The position numbers and the translations under genes were made by a program. Under the pieces are notes generated by a model, which saw nothing but the letters and a program-made list of their open reading frames with translations, was not told where the DNA came from and made no database searches. A stretch of 46,001 bases of DNA from JBOHUX01 sp050734915 (lineage in GTDB: Bacteria; Chloroflexota; Dormibacteria; Dormibacterales; Dormibacteraceae), in assembly GCA_050734915.1 (NCBI GenBank), contig JBOHUX010000002.1:1-46001 (forward strand), written 5' to 3'. Of this stretch, positions 22,519-30,437 are shown piece after piece. The first letter of the stretch is position 1, and the number at the start of each line of letters is the position of its first letter.

Positions 22519-23241
22519 CTGAGCAGTCCCGACAACCCGGCCGTCCGCCGCCTGCGGCGGCTGCTCCGTCGCCGGGAGGAGGGGCTGGTCTTCCTCGAGG
22601 GTCCGCGCGTCGTCGCCGCGGCGGTGGCCGCCAGGGTGCCCCTCGAGCTCCTGGCGCTCAGGGAGGGGAGCGCGTTCGAGGCACCCGCCGAGCAGACCGT
22701 CACCCTCGCCCCGGGACTCTTCCGGGAGCTGAGTCGGACGGTGACGCCCCAGGGTGTCCTCGCGATCGGGCGCGCCGGGACGGCCTCCCTGGATGCCGCC
22801 CTCGCCGGTGCCCGGGCGGCCCGCCGGCCGCTGGTCGTTCTCGACGCCGTCCAGGACCCGGGCAACGTGGGGGCCGTGCTTCGCACCGCGGCCGCCGCCG
22901 GAGCGCCGGCGGCCGCTATCCTTCCCGGCACCGCCGATCCGCTCGGGGCCAAGGCCGTGCGGGCATCGGCGGGAGCCGTCTTCCGGCTTCTTCTCGCCCG
23001 TGCCGAGTGGGGCGAGCTCGAGGGGCTGGACGGCTGGGGCGCGGCCGCGCACGGGGGCACGCCGATGGCGAGGGCGAAGTTCGAGGAGGGGGGCATGCTG
23101 GTGCTGGGCAGCGAGGTTCGCGGGCTCAGTCGGCCGGATCTCGCGACGGTGACGATCCCGACCGTCGCGGTCGAGTCGTTGAATGTCGCCGCCGCCGCCG
23201 CCATCCTCCTCTTCGAGATCGGGCGCCGGCGGCCATCGTGA
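22519..23241 (+). CDS. TrmH/SpoU family RNA 2'-O-methyltransferase, near-cognate CTG start
   Basis: SPOUT-fold methyltransferase acting on rRNA or tRNA ribose. Family regions: N-terminal substrate-binding domain SSPDNPAVRRLRRLL...GLVFLEGPRVVAAA, then motif 1 DPGNVGAVLRTAAAAG, motif 2 MLVLGSEVRGLS and motif 3 TIPTVAVESLNVAAAAAILLFE, the knot. The last ATG in frame before the domain (22351) lies deep inside rplT; from there to the domain no ATG, GTG or TTG exists. CTG 22519, 7 bases after the rplT stop, gives M-S-S-P-D-N-P and 240 residues, fitting the family. No Shine-Dalgarno sequence is seen, so re-initiation after rplT is likely. It overlaps pheS (GTGA). Confidence 0.9.
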   Translation: MSSPDNPAVRRLRRLLRRREEGLVFLEGPRVVAAAVAARVPLELLALREGSAFEAPAEQTVTLAPGLFRELSRTVTPQGVLAIGRAGTASLDAALAGARAARRPLVVLDAVQDPGNVGAVLRTAAAAGAPAAAILPGTADPLGAKAVRASAGAVFRLLLARAEWGELEGLDGWGAAAHGGTPMARAKFEEGGMLVLGSEVRGLSRPDLATVTIPTVAVESLNVAAAAAILLFEIGRRRPS

Positions 23242-24263
23242 TCGAGCGGCTGGCCGCGGTCCAGGAGGCCGCCCTCGTGGCCGTCCGGGAGGCGAACGAC
23301 GAGGATGGGCTCGAGAGGGTCCGCAGGGCGCATCTCGGGCAGCGCGGGGAGCTCACGGCCATCCTGAGGGGGGTCGGCGCTCTCCCGCGCGAGGACCGGT
23401 CGGGGGTGGGCCAGGCCGCCAACGAGGTCAAGCGGGTGATCCAGGCGGCCGTCGCCGCCCGCCTGGAGGCGATACGGCGGAGCCACCTGGCCGGCATCGA
23501 GGAGAGTGAGCGCATCGACGTCACCTTCCCCGGCGCGACTCTGGAGCGGGGGCATCCGCACGTGCTCATCGAGACACAGCGGGAGCTGGAGAGGGTCTTC
23601 GAGGGCCTCGGGTACGGTGTCGAGCTGGGGCCGGAGGTGGAGACCGAGTGGTTCAACTTCGAGGCCCTCAACATGGCCCGGGGCCACGCCGCCCGGGATG
23701 CCCACGACTCCTTCTATTTCGACGACGACACACTCCTCCGCACCCACAACTCCCCCGTGGAGATCCGCTCCATGCAGCGGCTTCGGGAGCCACCGATCCG
23801 GATGGTCTGCCCCGGCCGCTGCTACCGGCGCGACGCCGTGGACGCCTATCACCTGCCGTACTTCATCCAGCTGGAAGGCCTGGCCGTCGACCGCGGGCTG
23901 ACGGTCGCGGACCTCAAGGGCACCCTGCTCTACTTCGCGCAGGCGATGTTCGGCGCCGACCGGCGCATCCGCATGGCGCCCGACTACTTCCCTTTCACCG
24001 AGCCGAGCTATCAGGTCGCGGTCTCGTGCGGAATCTGTGGCGGAGCCGGCTGCCGGACCTGCGGCCAGACAGGGTGGCTGGAGATCCTCGGCTGCGGCAT
24101 GGTCCATCCCCAGGTGCTCCGCAACGGCGGCATCGATCCGGAGCGTTTCACCGGCTTCGCCTGGGGGATGGGGGTGGAGCGGATCGCGATGCTGAGGCAC
24201 GACATCGACGACATCCGTCTTTTCTACGAGAACGACCTCCGCTTCCTGTGGCAGTTCGGCTGA
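23238..24263 (+). CDS. pheS: Phenylalanyl-tRNA synthetase alpha subunit
   Basis: Catalytic subunit of the (alpha-beta)2 class II enzyme. The 341-residue product has an N-terminal coiled-coil arm (IERLAAVQEAALVAVREAND...), motif 2 CPGRCYRRDAVDAYHLPYFIQLEG, FTEPSYQVAVSC leading into a Cys-rich stretch CGICGGAGCRTCG, and motif 3 GFAWGMGVERIAML. GTG 23238 overlaps the stop of the methyltransferase gene; the open frame further upstream shadows that gene. The TGA overlaps the pheT ATG. Confidence 0.97.
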   Translation: MIERLAAVQEAALVAVREANDEDGLERVRRAHLGQRGELTAILRGVGALPREDRSGVGQAANEVKRVIQAAVAARLEAIRRSHLAGIEESERIDVTFPGATLERGHPHVLIETQRELERVFEGLGYGVELGPEVETEWFNFEALNMARGHAARDAHDSFYFDDDTLLRTHNSPVEIRSMQRLREPPIRMVCPGRCYRRDAVDAYHLPYFIQLEGLAVDRGLTVADLKGTLLYFAQAMFGADRRIRMAPDYFPFTEPSYQVAVSCGICGGAGCRTCGQTGWLEILGCGMVHPQVLRNGGIDPERFTGFAWGMGVERIAMLRHDIDDIRLFYENDLRFLWQFG

Positions 24264-26638
24264 TGCGCGTCTCCTACGAGTGGCTGGCGGACTTCGTCGA
24301 TCTCGCTGGCATCCCTCCCGGCGAGGCCGCCGACCTGCTGACCCGGCACGGGATCGAGATCTCAGAGGTGCACGTCATAGATCTGAGCCGGATCCTGGTC
24401 GGCCGCGTGATCGCCCAGGACCCTCATCCGCGCTCCCGAAGCCCGCTCTGGGTGCACCAGGTGGATCTCGGCGATCACACCGCGCAGATCATCGCCGGCG
24501 CTCCCAACGCCGTGGCGGGCTCGCTGGTCCCGGTCGCGCTTCCGGGCACGGTCGTCCCCAGCGGCAAGGCGGTCCGCGACGCGTTCAACGTCGGCGGCAT
24601 CGCGGGCAGCGGCATGCTGTGCTCGGCGGCCGAGCTCATGATCGGCGACGACGGCGCCGGCATCCTCCTCCTCGAGGAGGGCGCGCCCGGCCAGTCGCTG
24701 GGCGAAATCTACCCGCCCGAGGCGGTGCTGGTGGCGGAGGTCCTCTCCAACCGCCCGGACTGCCTGGGCCACCTGGGAATCGCCCGGGAGCTGGCCGCGG
24801 CCGCCGGGCGTGAGCTCCAGCGGGACTTCATGCCGCCCTTCACCGGCGGCATCGATCCGCCGGGAACCGAGGTGGTGACGGTCACCGTCGAGGCTCCGGA
24901 CCTGTGTCGGCGGTACATCGGCGCGCCGATTCGGGGGGTGGAGGTGGGCCGCTCCCCAGCCTGGATGCGGCGCCGCCTCCGCGTGGCCGGGGTGCGCCCC
25001 ATCAACAACATCGTGGACATCACCAACTACGTCCTGCTGGAGTACGGGCAGCCGCTCCATGCATTCGACCTCGGACGGTTGGAGGGGCCGCAGATCAAGG
25101 TCCGGCGCGCGGCCCCGGGGGAGAGCCTGGCCTGCCTGGACGGCGAGCGGCGAACCCTCACGCCCGCGATGCTGGTGATCGCTGACGCCGCCCGCCCGGT
25201 CGCGGTCGCGGGCGTGATCGGGGGCGAGGAGAGCGCGGTGGGAGAGGGGACGCGAGACATCCTGCTCGAGGCCGCCTGCTTCCGGGGCCCCAACGTGAGG
25301 GCGACGGCGAAGGCGCTGGGGATCCGGACCGAGGCCTCGAGCCGGTTCGAGAAGTCGCTCTCTCCCGAGCTGGCGCTGGCCGGCGCGCGCCGGGCGGTGA
25401 CGCTCATCGCCGAGATCGCCAAGGGCTCGGTCCACCGTGAGTGGCCGGACGAGTACCCGGATCCCCAGGAGCCCGTCCGGGTTCGCGTCTGGCCGGTCCA
25501 GATCGACACTCTCCTCGGGGTCCACGTGCCCCTCGAGGAGTCGGGAACGATCCTGCGTCGCCTCGGCTTCCACCTGCGCGTGGAAGAGGACGGCGCCTGG
25601 GACGTCCTCCCCCCGGTCTTTCGGCTCGACGTCGGCATCCCGGAGGACGTCGTCGAGGAGATCGGCCGCATCCACGGGACCGACCGCATCCCCGCCACCT
25701 TGCCTGGCGTCCGCCGGGAGAGCTGGACCGCCGCCTCGCCGTTCCGGCCCCTGGATCGCGTCCGCGGCGTCCTGGCTGGCGCCGGGTTCCAGGAGGCGGT
25801 GACGCCGGCGCTGGTCAGCTCGCGAAACCAGGATCGGCTGGGCATCGGCGAGCGCGCCATGCGCCCGGTCAACCCGCTCACCGAGGAGATGGACGCGCTC
25901 AGGACATCGCTCATCCCCTCCCTGCTGGAGGTCGCGGGGCGCAACCGGGGCCAGGGCCCGGCGGGGGTCGGCTACTTCGAGTGGGCCCACGTCTACCTGG
26001 CCCGGGCGGAGGGCGGCCAGCCGGAGGAGCCGACCCTGCTCACCGCGCTCGCGATCGCCGGGCCGGAACCGGACGCGGGACGGGCGGCGGTCCTGCGCCT
26101 CAAGTCGGTCCTGGACGCCTGCACCGCCGCCGCGGGCGCCTCGCCGGCCGCGTACGAGCCCGGGGCCGCGCCCCTCTACCACCCGGGCCGGTGCGCGACC
26201 GTCGCCCTCGGTACGAGCAAGATCGGACGCCTGGGCGAGTTGCACCCAGAAGTGATGGACAGCTGCGGCCTGGGCGGCCGGGCGGCCGTCTTCGAGATCG
26301 ACCTCGACGCCCTGCTGGGCGCGACCGAGCCCGTCCGGTCGAGCCCGGTCCCGAGATACCCGGCGGTCGCGCGCGACCTCGCGCTGCTGGTCGCCGATGG
26401 GGTCACCGTGGCCGCCCTGCTGGCCGGCGTCCGGCGCGCCGGCGGCGACCTTCTGGAGCGCGTCGAGGCCTTCGATGAGTACCGCGGCGCCCAGGTGGAG
26501 CCGGGGATGAAGAGCCTGGCCTTCTCGATGACGTTCAGAAGCCCGCGGCGCACGCTCACCGACCAGGAGGTGGATCGGTGCCTGGCGGCCATCACCGAGG
26601 CCATCGGCCGAGATCACGGGGCCCGGGTCCGGCGGTAG
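24263..26638 (+). CDS. pheT: Phenylalanyl-tRNA synthetase beta subunit
   Basis: The 791-residue beta subunit provides editing and tRNA binding. Domains in order: N-terminal MRVSYEWLADFVDL, tRNA-binding OB fold (VGRVIAQDPHPRS...IIAGAPNA), B3/B4 editing domain (RRYIGAPIRGVEVG... NIVDITNYVLLEYGQPLHAFD), B5 domain (LGVHVPLEESGTILRRLGF), the catalytic-like core with NPLTEEMDALRTSLIPSLLEV, and the C-terminal ferredoxin-like anticodon-binding domain (RYPAVARDLALLV...). Length is typical. The start overlaps the pheS stop by one base. Confidence 0.97.
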   Translation: MRVSYEWLADFVDLAGIPPGEAADLLTRHGIEISEVHVIDLSRILVGRVIAQDPHPRSRSPLWVHQVDLGDHTAQIIAGAPNAVAGSLVPVALPGTVVPSGKAVRDAFNVGGIAGSGMLCSAAELMIGDDGAGILLLEEGAPGQSLGEIYPPEAVLVAEVLSNRPDCLGHLGIARELAAAAGRELQRDFMPPFTGGIDPPGTEVVTVTVEAPDLCRRYIGAPIRGVEVGRSPAWMRRRLRVAGVRPINNIVDITNYVLLEYGQPLHAFDLGRLEGPQIKVRRAAPGESLACLDGERRTLTPAMLVIADAARPVAVAGVIGGEESAVGEGTRDILLEAACFRGPNVRATAKALGIRTEASSRFEKSLSPELALAGARRAVTLIAEIAKGSVHREWPDEYPDPQEPVRVRVWPVQIDTLLGVHVPLEESGTILRRLGFHLRVEEDGAWDVLPPVFRLDVGIPEDVVEEIGRIHGTDRIPATLPGVRRESWTAASPFRPLDRVRGVLAGAGFQEAVTPALVSSRNQDRLGIGERAMRPVNPLTEEMDALRTSLIPSLLEVAGRNRGQGPAGVGYFEWAHVYLARAEGGQPEEPTLLTALAIAGPEPDAGRAAVLRLKSVLDACTAAAGASPAAYEPGAAPLYHPGRCATVALGTSKIGRLGELHPEVMDSCGLGGRAAVFEIDLDALLGATEPVRSSPVPRYPAVARDLALLVADGVTVAALLAGVRRAGGDLLERVEAFDEYRGAQVEPGMKSLAFSMTFRSPRRTLTDQEVDRCLAAITEAIGRDHGARVRR

Positions 26639-26654
26639 GAGGCGAGGATCACTG

Positions 26655-27209
26655 GTGAGCTGGATCGACCTGCTGGTCGCGGTCCTGATCGTGATCTATG
26701 TTGGCCTCGGGCTCAGGCAGGGGGTGATCCGCCGCCTGCTCGGCATCGTCGCCCTCTACGCGGGGTTCGCCGCCGCCACCTTCGGTTCGCCGCTCGGGGG
26801 TGTCCTACTCCAGAAGGGCGCCGGCGGCCTCGCCTACACGGACGCCCGGCTCTACGCCTACTTCGGGATCCTTCTCTTCGTGACGCTGGCGGTCGAGGGC
26901 CTGGCGCTCGCCTACCGGCGCCAGCTGGAGATCAGCTATGTCGCCTTCGACCGCTCCACAGGGGTGGCGGCCGGGCTCGCCACGGCACTGCTGGGATCCG
27001 CCGTGGTGGTCCTGCTGCTCGGCTCCGCGGGCAATCCCACGGTGGGCAGCCGGGACGTACTTCAGATCCACCTCCGGGATTCGTTCAACGCCTCCAGCCT
27101 GGGCACGAGCGTCCTCAGGGCGCTCGGCCGGCCGGCGGAGACCTTCTTCTATCCCGCGCTCCCGCACGAACCCCAACTCTACTTCGAGGTCGCCCCCGCC
27201 TCGAGCTGA
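26655..27209 (+). CDS. CvpA family membrane protein
   Basis: 184-residue inner-membrane protein of the CvpA/colicin-V-production family, whose members are needed for envelope integrity; the exact role is not known. It begins WIDLLVAVLIVIYVGLGLRQGVIRRLLGIVALYAG, the family's first two membrane helices, with two more hydrophobic segments near residues 70-85 and 100-120, then a polar C-terminal tail. GTG start preceded by GGAGG. CvpA next to pheT is common in Gram-positives. Confidence 0.85.
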   Translation: MSWIDLLVAVLIVIYVGLGLRQGVIRRLLGIVALYAGFAAATFGSPLGGVLLQKGAGGLAYTDARLYAYFGILLFVTLAVEGLALAYRRQLEISYVAFDRSTGVAAGLATALLGSAVVVLLLGSAGNPTVGSRDVLQIHLRDSFNASSLGTSVLRALGRPAETFFYPALPHEPQLYFEVAPASS

Positions 27210-27210
27210 G

Positions 27211-27254
27211 CGCGGATCCTCAGGTGGCGGCCTGGAGATGCCGGCGGATCCGCG
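27211..27254. repeat. 9-bp inverted repeat upstream of tyrS
   Basis: CGCGGATCC (27211-27219) and GGATCCGCG (27246-27254) are perfect inverted arms with a 26-base spacer, filling most of the gap between cvpA and tyrS. There is no T-run after the second arm, so an intrinsic terminator is doubtful. It lies just before the tyrS -10-like box and could be a regulator site or an RNA hairpin ending the pheST-cvpA transcript. Confidence 0.45.
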
Positions 27255-27260
27255 GCGACT

Positions 27261-27266
27261 TACGAT
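27261..27266 (+). promoter_or_regulatory. Putative -10 box of tyrS (TACGAT)
   Basis: TACGAT stands 11 bases before the tyrS ATG at 27278, following the inverted repeat. The gap between box and ATG (ctcctggtcag) holds no Shine-Dalgarno sequence. The whole gap (68 bases) is too short for a T-box leader. Confidence 0.4.
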
Positions 27267-27277
27267 CTCCTGGTCAG

Positions 27278-28438
27278 ATGGCCACGGAACTCTGGGGATG
27301 GCTCCGCTCGCGGGCGGTCGAGATCCACGTCGGCGACCACCTGCGGGAGCGCCTGGCGCGGGGGGACCGTCTCCGCGTCAAGTACGGCATGGATCCGACC
27401 GCCCCGGACATCCACGTCGGGCACCTGGTCTGCCTCGACGTGCTCCGGCGGTTCCAGGACGATGGCCACACCGCGGTGCTCATCGTGGGGGACTTCACCG
27501 CGCTCATCGGCGACCCCAGCGGGCGCTCGGACACGAGGCCGGTCCTGAGCCGTGAGCAGGTGGACGCCAACGCCAGGACCTACTTCGAGCAGGCCTTCAA
27601 CGTCCTCGATGCGGCCACCACCGAGGTCCACGGCAACAGCGAGTGGTCGGCCGAGATGGGGGCCGCCGACGTCCTCCGCCTGATGGGACGGGCGACGCTC
27701 CAGCAGATCCTCCAGCGGGAGGACTTCGGCCACCGGATCGAGAGCGGATTGCCGGTCGGCGCCCACGAGATCCTCTACCCGCTCATGCAGGGCTACGACT
27801 CGGTCGCCGTCCGCGCGGACGTCGAGATCGGCGGCACCGACCAGCTGTTCAACCTTCTCTTCGCCCGGGAGATCCAGCGCGCGCATGGCCAGGAGCCGGA
27901 GGACGTCATGGTCTTCCCGCTGCTGGAGGGGCTGGACGGCGTTCAGAAGATGAGCAAGTCGGCCGGCAACGGCATCGGCATCGCCGACCCGCCGGTCGAG
28001 GTCTACGGAAAGGTGATGTCGATACCGGACCGGCTGACCGAGCGCTATCTGCGACTGATCTCGGGTGCGGACGAGGACGAGATCGCGGCGGCGCTCCGGC
28101 TCCGAGCCCGGGATGCCAAGGCGGCCGCCGCCCGTCTGCTCGTCCGGCGCCTCAGCGGCGAGGAGGCGGCCCGCGACGCCGAAGAAGCCTTCGACAGCCG
28201 CTTCCGCCGCCGCGAGCTGCCCGAGGAAGCTGCCGAGCTGCACGTCGGAGGGGGCACGTCGGTGCTCGCCGGCGTGGTCGCCGCGGGATTCGAGCCCAGC
28301 TTCTCCAGGGCTCGGAGGATCCTGGACCAGGGCGGCCTGAGGGTCAATGGCACCAGGCTCTCGGAGGACCGCCCGCTGGTAGACGGCGACCTCCTCCAGG
28401 CGGGCCGGAGACGGTTTGTTCGGATTCGGGTCCGGTAG
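27278..28438 (+). CDS. tyrS: Tyrosyl-tRNA synthetase
   Basis: Class I synthetase for tRNA-Tyr. Rossmann core with YGMDPTAPDIHVGHLV (HIGH motif HVGH, residues 46-49), the specificity segment LMQGYDSVAVRADVEIGGTDQLFNLL, and KMSKS at 224-228. A C-terminal S4 domain (FSRARRILDQGGLRVNGTRL...) binds the tRNA. The layout matches the TyrS type-2 (TyrZ-like) group. ATG 27278 was chosen because the 18 upstream codons are not conserved-looking and the ATG follows a -10-like box. 386 residues. Confidence 0.93.
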   Translation: MATELWGWLRSRAVEIHVGDHLRERLARGDRLRVKYGMDPTAPDIHVGHLVCLDVLRRFQDDGHTAVLIVGDFTALIGDPSGRSDTRPVLSREQVDANARTYFEQAFNVLDAATTEVHGNSEWSAEMGAADVLRLMGRATLQQILQREDFGHRIESGLPVGAHEILYPLMQGYDSVAVRADVEIGGTDQLFNLLFAREIQRAHGQEPEDVMVFPLLEGLDGVQKMSKSAGNGIGIADPPVEVYGKVMSIPDRLTERYLRLISGADEDEIAAALRLRARDAKAAAARLLVRRLSGEEAARDAEEAFDSRFRRRELPEEAAELHVGGGTSVLAGVVAAGFEPSFSRARRILDQGGLRVNGTRLSEDRPLVDGDLLQAGRRRFVRIRVR

Positions 28439-28441
28439 AAT
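28436..28441 (+). promoter_or_regulatory. Putative -10 box of yebC (TAGAAT)
   Basis: TAGAAT begins at the tyrS stop codon and lies 31 bases before the yebC ATG. Unlike the other boxes in the window it is followed by a proper leader with a strong Shine-Dalgarno sequence, GGAGGTG, at 28458-28464. It would drive yebC-ruvCAB. Confidence 0.4.
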
Positions 28442-28472
28442 GCCCGAAAGCATGTTCGGAGGTGCGATCTAG

Positions 28473-29225
28473 ATGTCCGGCCATTCCAAGTGGGCCGGGA
28501 TCAAGCACAAGAAGGCGATCGTCGACGCCAAGCGAGGGCAGGCCTTCACCCGGCTGTCGCGAGAGGTGACGATCGCCGCCAAGGAGGGCGGCGCCCCCGA
28601 CGGCAACTTCCGGCTCCGGCTCGCGATCCAGAAGGCCCGCGAGGCGAACATGCCGGCGGACAAGATCGACGCCGCCATCAAGCGAGGCACGGGCGAGATG
28701 GCGGGCGAGAGGCTGGAGGAGCTCCGGTACGAGGGCTACGGGCCGGCGGGGGTGGCGATCATCGTCGATGCCGTCACCGACAACCGCAACCGCACCGCCG
28801 CCAGCCTCAAGCACCTCTTCACCAAGTTCGGCGGCAACCTGGGAGAGTCGAACTCGGTCGCCTGGATGTTCGATCGCAAGGGCGTCGTCGAGGTCGGCGC
28901 CGGCCGGCGGGACCCCGAGGAGGTGGGCCTGGCGGCCATCGAGGCGGGCGCCGATGACGTGAGGGTGGAGGGCACCTCGGTCGAGATCACGACCGGGCCC
29001 GCCCAGCTGGAGGCGGTGCGCGAGGCCGTCGCACCGCTGGGCACGGTCGAGAACGCCGAGGTCACCATGCAGCCGAGGACGAGCGTCCACGTCGAGGAGG
29101 ACAAGGCGGCGTCTGTGCTGAGGCTCCTGGAGGCGCTGGAGGAGAACGACGACGTCCAGCAGGTCTATGCCAATTTCGACATCCCGGCCGACGTTCTCGA
29201 ACGCATCTCGGCCCTCATCCAGTGA
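28473..29225 (+). CDS. yebC: YebC/PmpR family protein
   Basis: Member of the YebC/TACO1 family, now linked to relieving ribosome stalling at proline-rich stretches and also described as DNA-binding regulators. The 250-residue product begins MSGHSKWAGIKHKKAIVDAKRG, continues GGAPDGNFRLRLAIQKAREANMP and EGYGPAGVAIIVDAVTDNRNRTA, all family hallmarks. Good ribosome binding site GGAGGTG 8 bases upstream. yebC-ruvC-ruvA-ruvB is a widespread order. With EF-P encoded at 245, the window holds two proteins of polyproline translation. Confidence 0.96.
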   Translation: MSGHSKWAGIKHKKAIVDAKRGQAFTRLSREVTIAAKEGGAPDGNFRLRLAIQKAREANMPADKIDAAIKRGTGEMAGERLEELRYEGYGPAGVAIIVDAVTDNRNRTAASLKHLFTKFGGNLGESNSVAWMFDRKGVVEVGAGRRDPEEVGLAAIEAGADDVRVEGTSVEITTGPAQLEAVREAVAPLGTVENAEVTMQPRTSVHVEEDKAASVLRLLEALEENDDVQQVYANFDIPADVLERISALIQ

Positions 29226-29262
29226 GGGACTCCGACGGCGGCGCGTGTCACCCATCGGCGCC

Positions 29263-29841
29263 GTGCCCGTCACCGGTCTGATCCTGGGCATCGATCCCGG
29301 CCTCGCCGGCACCGGGTTCGGCGTCATCGATGACGGCAGGCGTGTGGTGGCATGCGGGACGATCCAGACCGAGCCGGGTCCAGCCGGTGCGCGCCTATTG
29401 CGGATCGCCCGTGAGCTGGAGGCGCTGCTCGGCCGCCACCGCGTCGGTGAGGCTGCTCTCGAGGAGCTGTTCCTGGGCCGGAACCGCAGCAGCGCAATCG
29501 GGGTCGCCGAGGCGAGGGGCGCCATCCTGATGACGCTGGCGCGGACGGGGGTGCCCGTCTACGAGTACAAGCCGAGCCAGGTCAAGTCGGTGCTGACCGG
29601 CTATGGCGCGGCCGGCAAGGCTCAGATGGCGCGCATGCTCGGGACCCAGATCGACTCTCCGGCGGCAGCCCAGGTGCCCGCGGGCCGCGGACCGCAGCGG
29701 CCGCGAACCGGGCCGGGGGCGGGGCATCCGGTCGCCCGGGAGGTGAGGATGGACGACCACGCCGTGGACGCCATCGCCATCGCCCTCTGCCACGCCCGCA
29801 GCCGTTCGATCCGGCTGGCGGCGGCGGGCGGCGGCCGGTGA
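29263..29841 (+). CDS. ruvC: Holliday junction resolvase RuvC
   Basis: Cuts Holliday junctions symmetrically after RuvAB migration. RNase H-like fold with acidic residues in ILGIDPG (first Asp), ALEELF (Glu) and MDDHAVDAIAIAL (Asp pair). The product is 192 residues from GTG 29263; GTG 29245 would add six. Between KAQMARML and MDDHAVD lies a Pro/Arg/Gly-rich stretch about 25 residues longer than in standard RuvC. The stop overlaps the ruvA GTG. Confidence 0.94.
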   Translation: MPVTGLILGIDPGLAGTGFGVIDDGRRVVACGTIQTEPGPAGARLLRIARELEALLGRHRVGEAALEELFLGRNRSSAIGVAEARGAILMTLARTGVPVYEYKPSQVKSVLTGYGAAGKAQMARMLGTQIDSPAAAQVPAGRGPQRPRTGPGAGHPVAREVRMDDHAVDAIAIALCHARSRSIRLAAAGGGR

Positions 29842-30437
29842 TCGCGTATTTGCGCGGCGCCGTGCGGAGGCTGGGCGCTGACCACCTCGTGGTGGAGGCG
29901 GGCGGGGTCGGATACCTGGTCAGCGTCCCGGCCGACGTCAGGGCGCTGGCGCCGGCGCTGGGGGAGACCGTGGAGCTGCACGTCCACACACACGTGCGCG
30001 AGGACCAGCTCGCCCTCTACGGGTTCTCGAGCTCTGAGGAGCTGGACCTCTTCGAGATGCTGATCGAGGTGGACGGGGTCGGCCCCCGGGTGGCGCTCAA
30101 CATCCTCGGCGCGGCGAGCCTGGACCTGCTCCGTCGCGCGATCCTGGCCGAGGACGTGGGCCCCGTCCGGCGCGCGCCGGGGGTGGGCCCGCGAACTGCC
30201 CAGAAGGTGATCATCGACCTCAAGCCGAAGCTGGAGGCGGATGCCGCCCTGCAGGCGATTCCGCGCGCCTCCGCGGCGGGAGGGGACGGTGAGGTGCCGC
30301 ATCAGGTCGAGCAGGCGCTGCGCGGCCTCGGCTTCAATGCCCCGGAGGCCCGGCGGGGAATGGACGCGGTGGACTGGAAGGCCGCCCCGACCGCCGAGAG
30401 CGCCCTGGCGGTCGCGCTCAAGGCGCTCGGCAGGTGA
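29838..30437 (+). CDS. ruvA: Holliday junction branch migration protein RuvA
   Basis: Tetramer that binds four-way junctions and loads RuvB. The 199-residue protein has the N-terminal OB fold (MIAYLRGAVRRL...GVGYLVSVP), two helix-hairpin-helix motifs (VDGVGPRVALNILG and APGVGPRTAQKVIIDL) and a C-terminal RuvB-binding helical domain (QVEQALRGLGFNAPEARRG). Acidic pin residues lie in SSSEELDLFEML. GTG start overlaps the ruvC stop; the stop overlaps the ruvB GTG. Confidence 0.96.
   Translation: MIAYLRGAVRRLGADHLVVEAGGVGYLVSVPADVRALAPALGETVELHVHTHVREDQLALYGFSSSEELDLFEMLIEVDGVGPRVALNILGAASLDLLRRAILAEDVGPVRRAPGVGPRTAQKVIIDLKPKLEADAALQAIPRASAAGGDGEVPHQVEQALRGLGFNAPEARRGMDAVDWKAAPTAESALAVALKALGR

Noticed and set aside
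18407..26617. Very long minus-strand open frames (18407-21112, 21933-24200, 24362-26617) of 750-900 codons
   Set aside because: They lie opposite thrS, the infC operon/pheS and pheT and have the Arg/Gly/Asp/Leu-rich make-up of antisense shadows in GC-rich DNA; no domain is recognisable.
27210..27277. T-box or other riboswitch before tyrS (also considered before thrS and pheS)
   Set aside because: The gaps are 68 bases or less, too short for a T-box with specifier stem and antiterminator.
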